From an uncultured Butyrivibrio sp. (lineage in GTDB: Bacteria > Bacillota > Clostridia > Lachnospirales > Lachnospiraceae), in assembly GCA_910577605.1 (NCBI GenBank), contig CAJTON010000002.1, forward strand, positions 140,816 through 166,012: a stretch of DNA of 25,197 nt. Reading direction: 5' to 3'. Shown here piece by piece: positions 6,441 through 15,228 of the stretch. Below the pieces are notes generated by a model. That model had not been told where the DNA came from. It saw only the letters and a program-made list of their open reading frames with translations, and did not search any database. Every line of letters starts with the position of its first letter. Positions within the stretch are counted from its first letter, which is position 1. The translations under genes and the position numbers were made by a program.

Positions 6441-7583
6441 ATGACAATTTACACCGTACAGCCGGGCGACAGCATTGACTCGGTTTCCAACGCTTACGGC
6501 GTGACCGCCGATTCGACCGCATATATAAATCAGATTCCTTATCCGTACCGTCTCGCCGTAGGGCAGGCGCTTCTGCTGCCGACCTCCGAAGCTATTGTTC
6601 CCGAAAAAAGGTCCGCGTATATAGGCGGCTACGCATATCCTTTCATAAGCCGCTATGTGCTGGACGAAACGCTTCCGTATCTAAGCTATCTGTATGTCTT
6701 TTCATACGGCTTCACAACGGAGGGCGAGCTTGTCCCGCCGCGTCTTGACGATACCTTTATGATAGAGGCGGCGGCGCAGTTTACCGCCGAGCCTGTTTTG
6801 ACGCTTACGCCCTTCGGCGCGGACGGAAAGTTCAACAACAATCTTATATCGTCTGTAGTAAACGACCCTGCCGCGCGCGAACGTCTCAAGGACAATATTG
6901 TTTTTACCATACAGGAAAAAGGATTCTACGGAGTGGACATAGATTTTGAATATATAAAGGCTGAAGACAGAGACGCTTTTACGGATTTTGTAAGATATAT
7001 AACGGAGGCGGTACACTCGTCAGGCTATCCGGTATCCGTCGCTCTCGCCCCGAAAACCTCCGCCAATCAGCCGGGGCTTCTATACGAGGGCAAGGATTAC
7101 GCCGCGCTCGGCGAAATTGCCGACTATGTGCTGCTTATGACCTACGAATGGGGCTATAAATACGGACCGCCTATGGCTGTCGCGCCTATAAATAAGGTGC
7201 GCGAGGTTCTGGATTATGCCGTATCCGAGATTTCCCCGTATAAAATTCATCTGGGGATCCCCAATTACGGATATGACTGGACGCTTCCCTTCATAAAGGG
7301 AGGACGCGGAGCGGTCACGCTCGGCAGCGTCGAAGCCGTACAGCTCGCCGTTGAAAACGGAGCCGAGATCCTGTACGACGGGACCGCCATGGCTCCTTAT
7401 TTTTTCTATTCAAAAGACGGGGAAGACCATGAGGTATGGTTTGAGGACGTAAGAAGTATGCGCGCCAAGTTTGAGCTTATACGCGAATACGGACTGAGAG
7501 GCGCGGGATATTGGACGATAATGAATCTCTTCCGCGCCAACTGGTATCTTCTGTCGGAATATTTTGAAATAACGGTGGCTTAG
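6441..7583 (+). CDS. LysM - glycoside hydrolase 18 protein (YaaH/SleL-like spore-cortex lytic family)
   Basis: This 380-residue protein begins directly with one LysM domain (residues 2-47: IYTVQPGDSIDSVSNAYGV, ending GQALLLP), followed by a GH18 catalytic barrel (about 57-375). The chitinase-type active-site motif is GVDIDFEYI with D166, D168 and the proton donor E170; late barrel segments LLMTYEWGYKYGPP and GLRGAGYWTIM match the YaaH/YdhD/SleL group, which cleaves N-acetylglucosaminyl bonds in spore cortex. There is no signal peptide, as in Bacillus YaaH/SleL, which are made in the mother cell and deposited on the spore. Those usually have two LysM repeats; this has one. The start ATG at 6441 has AGGAG seven bases upstream. 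It stands alone between leftward operons. Confidence 0.92.
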   Translation: MTIYTVQPGDSIDSVSNAYGVTADSTAYINQIPYPYRLAVGQALLLPTSEAIVPEKRSAYIGGYAYPFISRYVLDETLPYLSYLYVFSYGFTTEGELVPPRLDDTFMIEAAAQFTAEPVLTLTPFGADGKFNNNLISSVVNDPAARERLKDNIVFTIQEKGFYGVDIDFEYIKAEDRDAFTDFVRYITEAVHSSGYPVSVALAPKTSANQPGLLYEGKDYAALGEIADYVLLMTYEWGYKYGPPMAVAPINKVREVLDYAVSEISPYKIHLGIPNYGYDWTLPFIKGGRGAVTLGSVEAVQLAVENGAEILYDGTAMAPYFFYSKDGEDHEVWFEDVRSMRAKFELIREYGLRGAGYWTIMNLFRANWYLLSEYFEITVA

Positions 7584-7591
7584 GAATTCTC

Positions 7592-8521
7592 TCAGACCTC
7601 CTTGCTTATCACGACCTTGCCGTCCACCACCTCGACCTTAACGCGGTTTGAGGTTATGCCCGCCTGTGCCAGAACATCGTCGCGCAGCTGAAGTCTGTGC
7701 GCCTTATCAAGTACGGAATATTCCTCGTGCGCTTCTTCCGTTTCCGCGTCACCGAAACCGAATCCGCCTGCGGCGGCATACAGCTCACGGCGCACCTTCT
7801 CAGTGCTGATCTTGCCGTCGGCTATCATTACAGTACGCGGAATTTTATCCGCAAGGCTCATATCATGCGTCACAATAAGAATAGTAAGTCCGTGCTTCTC
7901 GTTAAGCCTTCTGAACAAATCAAAAATCATATCGGCCGTTTTACTGTCAACAGCTCCCGTAGGCTCATCCGCAAGCAATATTGAAGGATCGTTGGCAAGC
8001 GCCACGGCTATCGCGACACGCTGCTGCTCACCTCCCGAAATCTGCGAGGGAAATTTGCCGGCATGCTCCTCCATACCCACCTCTGCAAGCAGCTCCATCG
8101 CCTTGCGGCGGCGTTCTTTTTCATGTCCCTTTTCAAAATACATGGGAGCCTCGACATTCTGAAGCACACTCAGATAGGGGAAAAGGTTGCGCGAGCTTTT
8201 CTGCCATACGAATCCGACCGTTTTTTTGCGGTAGAATACCATATCCTTTTCCGAGAGCTGCGAAAGATCGCGTCCCTCGATACAAAGCCGCCCCGCCGAC
8301 GGCGTTTCAAGTCCTCCAATCATATTGAGCAGAGTGGACTTTCCGCTTCCCGACTTGCCTATAAGCGCCATCATCTCGCCGCGCTTTATCTCAAGGTCAA
8401 GTCCCTGAAGCGCCATGACCTTCAATCCATCCGACATAAATATTTTTACCAGACTGTCGCAGTATATTATAACGTCCTCAGGAATGTCCTCCTGCCTTAT
8501 ATAATCCGTATGCTTTTTCAT
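7592..8521 (-). CDS. ABC transporter ATP-binding protein (second ATPase, with C-terminal extension)
   Basis: This 309-residue ATPase of the MacB/LolD type (ABC-type antimicrobial peptide export group) has Walker A GKSGSGKST (55-63), Q-loop FVWQ (104-107), signature ISGGEQQR (161-168), Walker B ILLADEP (181-187) and H-loop VTHD (217-220), all intact. About 65 residues beyond residue 240 do not belong to the ATPase fold and end VKVEVVDGKVVISKEV, a basic, strand-like tail. The start ATG at 8521 overlaps the stop of the other ATPase gene (ATGA) with GGGAG as ribosome binding site. It is the last gene of the transporter block. Two different ATPases suggest a heterodimer powering the one FtsX permease. 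No clear terminator lies in the 8-base gap to the convergent gene. Confidence 0.93.
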   Translation of the reverse strand: MKKHTDYIRQEDIPEDVIIYCDSLVKIFMSDGLKVMALQGLDLEIKRGEMMALIGKSGSGKSTLLNMIGGLETPSAGRLCIEGRDLSQLSEKDMVFYRKKTVGFVWQKSSRNLFPYLSVLQNVEAPMYFEKGHEKERRRKAMELLAEVGMEEHAGKFPSQISGGEQQRVAIAVALANDPSILLADEPTGAVDSKTADMIFDLFRRLNEKHGLTILIVTHDMSLADKIPRTVMIADGKISTEKVRRELYAAAGGFGFGDAETEEAHEEYSVLDKAHRLQLRDDVLAQAGITSNRVKVEVVDGKVVISKEV

Positions 8522-9189
8522 AAAATACTCCCATCCGCGATCTCATACACTATATCGCCAAGCTCCATCAGATTAGGGTCGTGCGTCGTCATAAGAACAG
8601 TGGTATTTTCCTCCGCCACAAGTTCCTTAAAAAGGCGCACAACGGCAATACCCGCCTCGGTGTCAAGGGCGCCCGTAGGCTCGTCGGCAAAAATAACGGA
8701 CGGATGATGCCCCACGGCGCGGGCTATCGCCACGCGCTGCTGCTCGCCTCCCGAAAGCTGATTCGCCATGTGATGCATACGCTTTGAAAGCCCGACTCTC
8801 GCCATAAGCTCGCGTATCCTGCTGTCGCGGTCGCCGTCGTATCCGGAAAGCCGGAGCGCGAACTCCATATTTTCATACGCGCTCATAACCGGGATAAGCG
8901 CAACCGACTGAAACACAAATCCCATTTTCTGCCTGCGCAGCTTCTCCTTCTGTCTCTCGCTAAGCTGCGACAGCTTCGCGTCGTCAAACCACACCTCTCC
9001 GCCTGACGGAGCGTCAAGAGTGCTCAGAATATTGAGCAGCGTCGTTTTGCCGGATCCGGAACGCCCCTTCAAAACAGCGAGCTTTCCAACAGGAATGTCT
9101 ATATTTATATCCTTGAGCGCGTAAAAATCCCCGCGCCCCGGAATTTTGAAACTTCTTGCAACATGCTCGGTATGTACTGCAGCACCCAT
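8518..9189 (-). CDS. ABC transporter ATP-binding protein (first ATPase, MacB/LolD type)
   Basis: This 223-residue ATPase has standard length for a LolD/MacB nucleotide-binding domain: Walker A GRSGSGKTT (42-50), Q-loop FVFQ (91-94), signature LSGGEQQR (145-152), Walker B VIFADEP (165-171), D-loop GALD and H-loop TTHD. All catalytic residues are present. The start ATG at 9189 has AGGAGG five bases upstream and lies 8 bases after the permease stop. It overlaps the second ATPase gene by four bases. With the FtsX permease and the lipoprotein adaptors it makes up a tripartite exporter-like machine of the mechanotransmission class, in which ATP hydrolysis in the cytoplasm drives movement of an outside domain. 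Substrate unknown. Confidence 0.95.
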   Translation of the reverse strand: MGAAVHTEHVARSFKIPGRGDFYALKDINIDIPVGKLAVLKGRSGSGKTTLLNILSTLDAPSGGEVWFDDAKLSQLSERQKEKLRRQKMGFVFQSVALIPVMSAYENMEFALRLSGYDGDRDSRIRELMARVGLSKRMHHMANQLSGGEQQRVAIARAVGHHPSVIFADEPTGALDTEAGIAVVRLFKELVAEENTTVLMTTHDPNLMELGDIVYEIADGSIL

Positions 9190-9197
9190 AATGCCTC

Positions 9198-12020
9198 CTA
9201 ATCTTCTCCAAGCTTAAGCGCCTGAGCAATTTTCATATTTTTAAGCAGCCGTCTTATAACGATAAAGCATATAAGCACCGCCGCTAAAACAACGGCAAAT
9301 ATCTTCACTATGTCCGACATATCCGTGAATATCCGCACAGCTATGTTGTGGCTTTCCGGCAGATAAACCACCGCTATAAGCTTCGCGAAAAGGAACGTGC
9401 TTAACATTCCCGCGCCTCCGCCCGCCAGCATCGGAAGCAGAGAGCCGAAAAGCTGCTCGTTCACAAGCATTTTTCTTATTCCCGACATACGCATTCCCAT
9501 CGCGCGGTATATTCCGAACTGCATCTCCCTGCTCTTAATGGACATTATCCAATATATAAGGAATCCGGTGACACATATAAGTATAGATATTATAAAGCTC
9601 ATCGTGAACATTCCGTTAGTGATCTGTATAAGCGCGTCGCTGCGGCTCTCGCTTATCTCACTGTCGATCGCCCTCCACTTGTTTATGCCGATGCCCTTCT
9701 CCTCAAGAATCTCCCTAAACCGCGCGGAATCCGCATTATCGGCAAGCCTTATCCAGACCTTGTACGGATATGTGCCGAACGCGCTGACCATCTGCGCGTA
9801 ATTGCCTACAAGAAGATAATTCTCGCGTCTGACAAAATTACCGTCCTCATCGTACTGATAACGGTATCTCTCATAGCCGGGGAACGCGTCTATTATCGCC
9901 GTCACCTCGGCGGTTGCCGTACCGGCAAGGTCGCCTGCGGGATTCGACGGATTATAACGCATATATGATATTTTGTCTCCTATGTCTATCGAATAATCCT
10001 CCGCCATATTGCGCGATATTATAATTCCCTCCGGCTCCGCGGCAAGCGCGTTCAGCGCGTTGAACCAATGACTGTCGTTAAGACCTTCAGCAAGCTTCGC
10101 CGTTTCGCCGAAATCTTTCGTATGTATTCCCATAAGCATACAGTTCCTTATGGTCTCCGTCCCCATTTTCACAATGGTCCTGTCGTCCTCTATGACGCGC
10201 GCCACACTCTCGCAGAGCCCTGAGTCCACCATCTCCCTGTATCTTCCGAAATCCGGCTCCACATATACCCATGTCCCCTGACCGGGTCCCGTGACCGCCG
10301 CATATTTTCTCCATCTCTCCTCTAAGCGCACGTCCGTACCAACATTGTAGCGGATCCTTTCTTCGTTATTATCATTGACGGTCCTCGCCATATTCGCCTG
10401 AAAAATACCTATCGCTATCGTCATTACAAGAAATACCGATATAAAACCCTGTTTCGCATAAGTCCTGATTATCTGAAGAAAAGACGCGTAAGATGCTGCT
10501 TTCCAGCGCTTCTGTCCTATACGGTTCACCAATATCACTACATAGCGCGTAAGACGCAGAAGCACAAGCCCGCACGCAAATATAAAAAGCGACGAGTCCA
10601 GAAAAATAACGGGATCGAGCCCTTTTCCTTCAAGTATGCTTAACGATATCGCCTCGCTCTGTTTATTGTAATTATACAAAAGATACGCGGATATCCCAAG
10701 TAATATTATATCAATAAAGTATTTCTCCCAAAACGGTCTGCTTTTAAGCGAAAAGCCCTCGCTTTTGTACTCTACGATAGTAATGCGTGATTTTTTAAGT
10801 ACTGGAAGCGTCATAAAAAGAACCGCAGACAGGCACGCCGCCGCGCCGAATGGAATCATTTCCCACACAAAATTATACATACTGACGTCTTTTACCGTAA
10901 ATTTAAGAAAAGCGTCGGTAGAAGCCGCGCATCTGCAAAGCAGAAATCCCAATCCCGTACCCAAGACAAGTCCGGCTGCGGATATCATAAACGATTGCAG
11001 CAGATAAAGCCTCAGCGTCTGCCTCCTCGTAACGCCCCTGCTCCTCAATACGGCTATCTCGCCTGCCTCAGATCCCAGAATCTGAGAGGAAACCATATAT
11101 ATAAACAGCATTAACAGCACAACGCAGGGCAGCTCAAGCACCCACAGCATCGTACGTACGGTGCTCCTGCGACTCTCAAACTGCCTGAGAATATCCACGG
11201 TATTGAGCCCAAGACTGCTGTCCTCTTGTGAAAGCGCTTTCATGCTCTCAAGATATGCGGACGCGTTCCTGCTGTTTATCATGGTATAGTCAAGCATAAG
11301 GCGATGGGAATATACGACCGTTTCAAAATTAAAGCGCGGAATGAGGCTGTCCAGGACCTCCTCCGTCACAAACACCTGTCTGGTCATGTCCGCAAGCCTT
11401 ATCTCCCAATAGCTGTCCGTTGCCGAGGCTTCTTTTATTATACCGGCCACAACGAGCGTCATCTTATTGCCGTCGCTGTCCGGTTCATAGTCAAACGTAA
11501 TTTTTTCACCGACAATAAATCCCATTTCGTCGGATACGCTTTCGCTGACCATGCAGGCGTATTCTCCTTCTTCCGTCTTATATTCGTCCGCCCACACTCC
11601 GTCCGAAACAACGGCATGCTCCTTGAGTCCGCTAAGACAGGCTATAGATGTCATCCTGCTTTTTGAGCCTAAATTACTGCTTGAGCTGCTGCCCGAAAGT
11701 TTAAGATTCATCTGCGACGACACCGCATAAGCGCCGACACGCTCAAGCCAGCCTTTTTCCTGCGCATCAAGTCTCTCGTACACTGAACCTGAGTCCGGAC
11801 ATTCCGCAGTCTTATACTGTCCGTCCTTTGAGAGCACGGCGGGGAAAGCCCTGTTTTCCTCAATATATTCCGCAAATCCCGTTCTCAGAAGACGGTTTGC
11901 CGAGCCGTTTTCAAGCATCGGATGGCATGTAAATACCGCCGCAAGCAGAGATATTCCGACAAGCAGACAGAGATTAAGCCATTTTTTATTTTTGATCTTA
12001 TGCAATACAAATCTTATCAC
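9198..12020 (-). CDS. FtsX-family ABC transporter permease, double (MacB_PCD + two FtsX domains)
   Basis: This 940-residue membrane protein has a first helix at 16-34, a large extracytoplasmic domain (about 40-295), a first FtsX helix set (about 296-420: VVLLMLFIYMVSSQILG, then FMISAAGLVLGTGLGFLLC and MIPFGAAACLSAVLFMTL) and a linker helix pair. A second start helix near 530-550 (GFISVFLVMTIAIGIFQANM) leads to a second outside domain (about 555-795) and a second FtsX set (about 800-930) ending ALKLGED. The characteristic cytoplasmic loops are EIAVLRSRGVTRRQ and EMQFGIYRAMGMRMSGIRKM. The start is GTG at 12020-12018 with GGAGG seven bases upstream, 14 bases after the double adaptor's stop. The gene supplies two permease halves in one chain, so one copy could pair with the two ATPases encoded next. 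Confidence 0.93.
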   Translation of the reverse strand: MIRFVLHKIKNKKWLNLCLLVGISLLAAVFTCHPMLENGSANRLLRTGFAEYIEENRAFPAVLSKDGQYKTAECPDSGSVYERLDAQEKGWLERVGAYAVSSQMNLKLSGSSSSSNLGSKSRMTSIACLSGLKEHAVVSDGVWADEYKTEEGEYACMVSESVSDEMGFIVGEKITFDYEPDSDGNKMTLVVAGIIKEASATDSYWEIRLADMTRQVFVTEEVLDSLIPRFNFETVVYSHRLMLDYTMINSRNASAYLESMKALSQEDSSLGLNTVDILRQFESRRSTVRTMLWVLELPCVVLLMLFIYMVSSQILGSEAGEIAVLRSRGVTRRQTLRLYLLQSFMISAAGLVLGTGLGFLLCRCAASTDAFLKFTVKDVSMYNFVWEMIPFGAAACLSAVLFMTLPVLKKSRITIVEYKSEGFSLKSRPFWEKYFIDIILLGISAYLLYNYNKQSEAISLSILEGKGLDPVIFLDSSLFIFACGLVLLRLTRYVVILVNRIGQKRWKAASYASFLQIIRTYAKQGFISVFLVMTIAIGIFQANMARTVNDNNEERIRYNVGTDVRLEERWRKYAAVTGPGQGTWVYVEPDFGRYREMVDSGLCESVARVIEDDRTIVKMGTETIRNCMLMGIHTKDFGETAKLAEGLNDSHWFNALNALAAEPEGIIISRNMAEDYSIDIGDKISYMRYNPSNPAGDLAGTATAEVTAIIDAFPGYERYRYQYDEDGNFVRRENYLLVGNYAQMVSAFGTYPYKVWIRLADNADSARFREILEEKGIGINKWRAIDSEISESRSDALIQITNGMFTMSFIISILICVTGFLIYWIMSIKSREMQFGIYRAMGMRMSGIRKMLVNEQLFGSLLPMLAGGGAGMLSTFLFAKLIAVVYLPESHNIAVRIFTDMSDIVKIFAVVLAAVLICFIVIRRLLKNMKIAQALKLGED

Positions 12021-12034
12021 AGTCCCGCCTCCGT

Positions 12035-14194
12035 CTAATATGGAACAGCCAGCACGTCTCCGGGATTTATTCCCGAAAGTATCACCCGGTTCTGACCGTC
12101 CTTAAGCATTTCGTCAACAAGCACATACTGCTTCACAAGCTGACCGTCCGTTACTCTCCATACGAATGTCTTGCCGTCCGCCTCCTGATTCACCATCTTC
12201 GCGGCAAGCACCAGCACGTCCGTCATTCTCACACAGGGAAAGCTCACGGTCCCGCTTAACGGCATATCATATGCTTCTTCATCCAGCCGTACATAAAATC
12301 CCACCTTGTTGGAACGCGAAGTGCTGCGCGTAAGATGAACGCCCTCCTCGTCGGTGAAAAGATAAACTTTTGCGGCGTTGCCGCCTCCGACAGTCCAGCC
12401 TATGCATTCGCCTGAGTACTGCATCTGCGGAAAGTCAAATAAGATCGTCTCACCGATGTCCGCAATATCGTCCATACGGTCTTCGGAGGTTATAAGACCC
12501 TGGCTTGGTACCATGGTAACATACATCTTCGGATTTGAGGAGATTGCGACCGTCATAATGTTGTCGCCCGCCCTTACCTTATCATGGACTTTCGCCTCAA
12601 TATTCGCAACCGTTCCGTCATATGAGGAATATACGCTTATTTTGCCGCTGCCGTCGTTTCCCTCGTGCAGTTCGTCATAATATTTCTGAAGTGAGGAAAG
12701 CCTTCTCTCGTGAGAATATACGGACATTTTCTTTCTGTATTCAAGTATCCTTATGTCGCACGCGGTTACGGGAGAATTCTCATTTTGCAGTCTTTCAAGT
12801 TCTTTTTCAAAGCGCTCAAGGTCTTCGGCATATGACTCTTTTTCACGTTCTATGTCAAGTTCCGCTTTCGCGAGCGCCGCTCTTCCCTCTCCCGAATCAA
12901 TTATATAAAGCAGATCACCCTTTGCGACTTTCTGATCTTTATTTACGCATATTTCAAGTATTTCTCCTTCATATTCCGAATTCTGCAGAAGATTAAGCCT
13001 ATCGGCAAGCTCGTATTTCTGCGAATGGTTTTTTATTTCAAAATCGGAAAGCTGCGTCTTGTACTCGGTATAATCGGACGGCACGACCGATGTGGATTCA
13101 TAATAAACCTGTTCGCCCTCAGATATCCCGCTCACGACCTCGGTATAATTATTGTCGCGGATTCCGGTTTGGATATAGCGTTTTTCCCTGCTCTGTCCGT
13201 CTGTCTTAACATATACAAAGCTGCCTCCCTCGTCGGAATAAAGCGAATCGTTCCCGACAACAAGCACGTTTCCGAAATCCTTCTCCCTGAAATACACAGG
13301 ATATGTATCTCCTACATTAAATGCAACTCCCTCGGGACAGGCAATTCGCACATTTGGATAGGCGTCCTGCACCTTGGCGACCGCAAGTTCTGAAGGAGAG
13401 TACGAAACTTCTAGAGCTTCGTACCTGTCGCTTCCGATCTGCAGATATTTTATCTCGTAAGACGAGTATTTGTATTCGTTCACCCTCACGTCAAGTTCAA
13501 TATAGGCTTCGTCAGAATCGCATACTATGACAACGTTTTCATTCGCCCCGGCATATCTCTCCTCAGCAATGTTTTTAATGTAAGCGACCATACCGTTACA
13601 GTCAGCCGTGAGCGTTCCCGCGTCCACTATCTCCTGCTGCGCCTCGATCTGCTTTGTAATGTCATTTACACGGGCGTTATGCAGCATTTCGTCATAACGC
13701 ATATTCTCCCTCGCCGTTTCCGCCGATACCTCAAGCCGCTTTACGGTATCGGCATCTCCCGAATCCAAAGCCTGCTGTCTGTAAATATCAAGCTTCTTCA
13801 ATTCCTCCTCGGCTATTTTACGGTTGGAATCATAAACCGTATTTTCATTGTCCAGGCTGTCCGAAAGAGAATCAAGCCGGGAACGCGCGTACTCTATATC
13901 GGCGTATGCCAATATATCTCCGGGCGCTACCGTGTCGCCCACCTCGACCGCAAGCTCCGATATCCTGACATTTTCTTCATAAAAAAAGCAGTGGCTCTCC
14001 GGTACTACCGTACCGAGGATAATACTTGTATTGCCTATATTCCCGTACTCCGCCGGACGGTAAGCATAATTTGTCGCGGACGGTTCTATAAGATTTGGAA
14101 CCCCGCCGCCGTCAGCAGACCTGCCGCACGCCGCAAGAAGCACCGCCACAAGACCGACTGCCGCAGCCGTCCTTATTCTGAAAGACGTTTTCAA
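12035..14194 (-). CDS. Tandem (double) membrane-fusion/adaptor lipoprotein of the ABC exporter
   Basis: This 719-residue lipoprotein has a signal peptide with lipobox LAAC (C23). Two complete adaptor units follow. Unit 1: first lipoyl half 75-100 (VEVGDTVAPGDILAY), coiled-coil hairpin about 103-193, second lipoyl half 194-225, beta-barrel 230-310, membrane-proximal domain 312-370 (VISEGEQV-like VSGISEGEQVYY). Unit 2: lipoyl half 406-432 (VNKDQKVAKGDLLYI), coiled coil 435-511, second half 518-550 (DGTVANIEAKVHDKVRAGDNI), barrel 556-655, terminal domain 657-718 ending ILSGINPGDVLAVPY. MacA-type adaptors normally have one unit. The start is TTG at 14194-14192, overlapping the stop of the single adaptor gene (TTGA), with AGGTGAG six bases upstream; no ATG is suitably placed. 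Confidence 0.88.
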   Translation of the reverse strand: MKTSFRIRTAAAVGLVAVLLAACGRSADGGGVPNLIEPSATNYAYRPAEYGNIGNTSIILGTVVPESHCFFYEENVRISELAVEVGDTVAPGDILAYADIEYARSRLDSLSDSLDNENTVYDSNRKIAEEELKKLDIYRQQALDSGDADTVKRLEVSAETARENMRYDEMLHNARVNDITKQIEAQQEIVDAGTLTADCNGMVAYIKNIAEERYAGANENVVIVCDSDEAYIELDVRVNEYKYSSYEIKYLQIGSDRYEALEVSYSPSELAVAKVQDAYPNVRIACPEGVAFNVGDTYPVYFREKDFGNVLVVGNDSLYSDEGGSFVYVKTDGQSREKRYIQTGIRDNNYTEVVSGISEGEQVYYESTSVVPSDYTEYKTQLSDFEIKNHSQKYELADRLNLLQNSEYEGEILEICVNKDQKVAKGDLLYIIDSGEGRAALAKAELDIEREKESYAEDLERFEKELERLQNENSPVTACDIRILEYRKKMSVYSHERRLSSLQKYYDELHEGNDGSGKISVYSSYDGTVANIEAKVHDKVRAGDNIMTVAISSNPKMYVTMVPSQGLITSEDRMDDIADIGETILFDFPQMQYSGECIGWTVGGGNAAKVYLFTDEEGVHLTRSTSRSNKVGFYVRLDEEAYDMPLSGTVSFPCVRMTDVLVLAAKMVNQEADGKTFVWRVTDGQLVKQYVLVDEMLKDGQNRVILSGINPGDVLAVPY

Positions 14195-15198
14195 TCCAGA
14201 CTCACCTTCTCTCCTCCGGCAAGACCGCCGGTTATAACTCTGTACAAATCAACTGTTTCGCCTATTTCCACCCAGGCGACGCTTCTGAAGCCGTTTTCAT
14301 CCTGCACATACACAAAATATCTGCCGTCCGTTTCATGTATCGCAGCAGCCTCTACATAAACCACATTCTCCAACGGCTGCTTTTCCACAACCATTCCGAG
14401 GACCTCGGCATCTGATACGGCTGACATATCGGAAACCGGCTCAAAAGTTATTATTTGCTCCGTGCGACCTGCCGTTTCCTTCTTTTCCACATTCGTTATC
14501 CGCAGTTCATAGCTGAAAATCCCCGAATCCGCGGTATACTCGTCGCCTACTTTGAATTCATAATCCGAGTCTGTCTTAGCCGTATAATTTCCTGTCCCGC
14601 ATATTTGCGTCACTAGATTGCGTCCCTCTACGAGAAATCCGCTCATAAGATACTCGTCTATCCTGACTATCGTTCCGTCATTCCGCGCCACTATCTGATA
14701 GCTCTCAAGCTTTGCCCTCGTCTCTTCAATATAGAGCCGGGCTATCATTATGTCCTCCTCAAGCATACGGATATCGGAGCTGTAATCCGCATCCTTATCT
14801 ATTTCCGTAAGCTTTTTCAGATGCTCTATCAGAAGTTCGTTATCGCTGCATTGCTTCTCGTACTCTTCTATGGTGTTCTGAAGATTGTCGGACTTAAAGG
14901 ATATCAGCATATCGCCAGCCTTGACCTTATCTCCGGGCGAGACCCAAATCTTGTCAAGCGCAAGGTCAAGCGTACTCACTCCGTAATTCACCCGCTCGTA
15001 ACCCTCTGCCTGTAAAGAAAGTTTCACGACAGGCAAAAGATCGCCTTTTTTCACTTCAACGGTACGTCTGCTGACCCGCTCGTACATATCCTTTTCTATC
15101 AAAGCCAGTTCCCCGTTTTTCTGAGAGCAGCCCGCAAACGCTGACGAGACAAGACACAGTGCCAGCGCCGCCGCAATTTTATTTATATGCTTTGTCAT
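14191..15198 (-). CDS. Membrane-fusion/adaptor lipoprotein (HlyD/MacA-like, single unit)
   Basis: This 335-residue lipoprotein has lipobox FAGC (C24). The adaptor layout is first lipoyl half about 75-103 (KIWVSPGDKVKAGDMLISF), a shortened coiled-coil hairpin about 105-168, second lipoyl half about 169-203 (ARNDGTIVRIDEYLMSGFLVEGRNL), a beta-barrel of about 210-280, and a membrane-proximal end with VYVEAAAIHETDGRYFVYV and the closing ITGGLAGGEKVSLD. The start ATG at 15198 has AGGAGG four bases upstream. It directly precedes the double adaptor with a four-base overlap, giving three adaptor units encoded in a row. Anchored on the outer face of the membrane, it should connect the FtsX permease to the cell envelope; Gram-positive relatives such as YknX act with YknYZ. 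Confidence 0.9.
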   Translation of the reverse strand: MTKHINKIAAALALCLVSSAFAGCSQKNGELALIEKDMYERVSRRTVEVKKGDLLPVVKLSLQAEGYERVNYGVSTLDLALDKIWVSPGDKVKAGDMLISFKSDNLQNTIEEYEKQCSDNELLIEHLKKLTEIDKDADYSSDIRMLEEDIMIARLYIEETRAKLESYQIVARNDGTIVRIDEYLMSGFLVEGRNLVTQICGTGNYTAKTDSDYEFKVGDEYTADSGIFSYELRITNVEKKETAGRTEQIITFEPVSDMSAVSDAEVLGMVVEKQPLENVVYVEAAAIHETDGRYFVYVQDENGFRSVAWVEIGETVDLYRVITGGLAGGEKVSLD

Positions 15199-15228
15199 AA
15201 AACCTCCTCTTTTATAAGAAAAACATAA

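Noticed and set aside
8063..8707. Rightward open frame of 214 codons opposite the ATPase genes
   Set aside because: It runs antisense across both intact ATPase genes, has an unordered basic composition and no Shine-Dalgarno; a shadow frame.
13679..14359. Rightward open frame of 226 codons opposite the adaptor genes
   Set aside because: Antisense to the double and single adaptor genes, spans their junction and shows no domain; a shadow frame.
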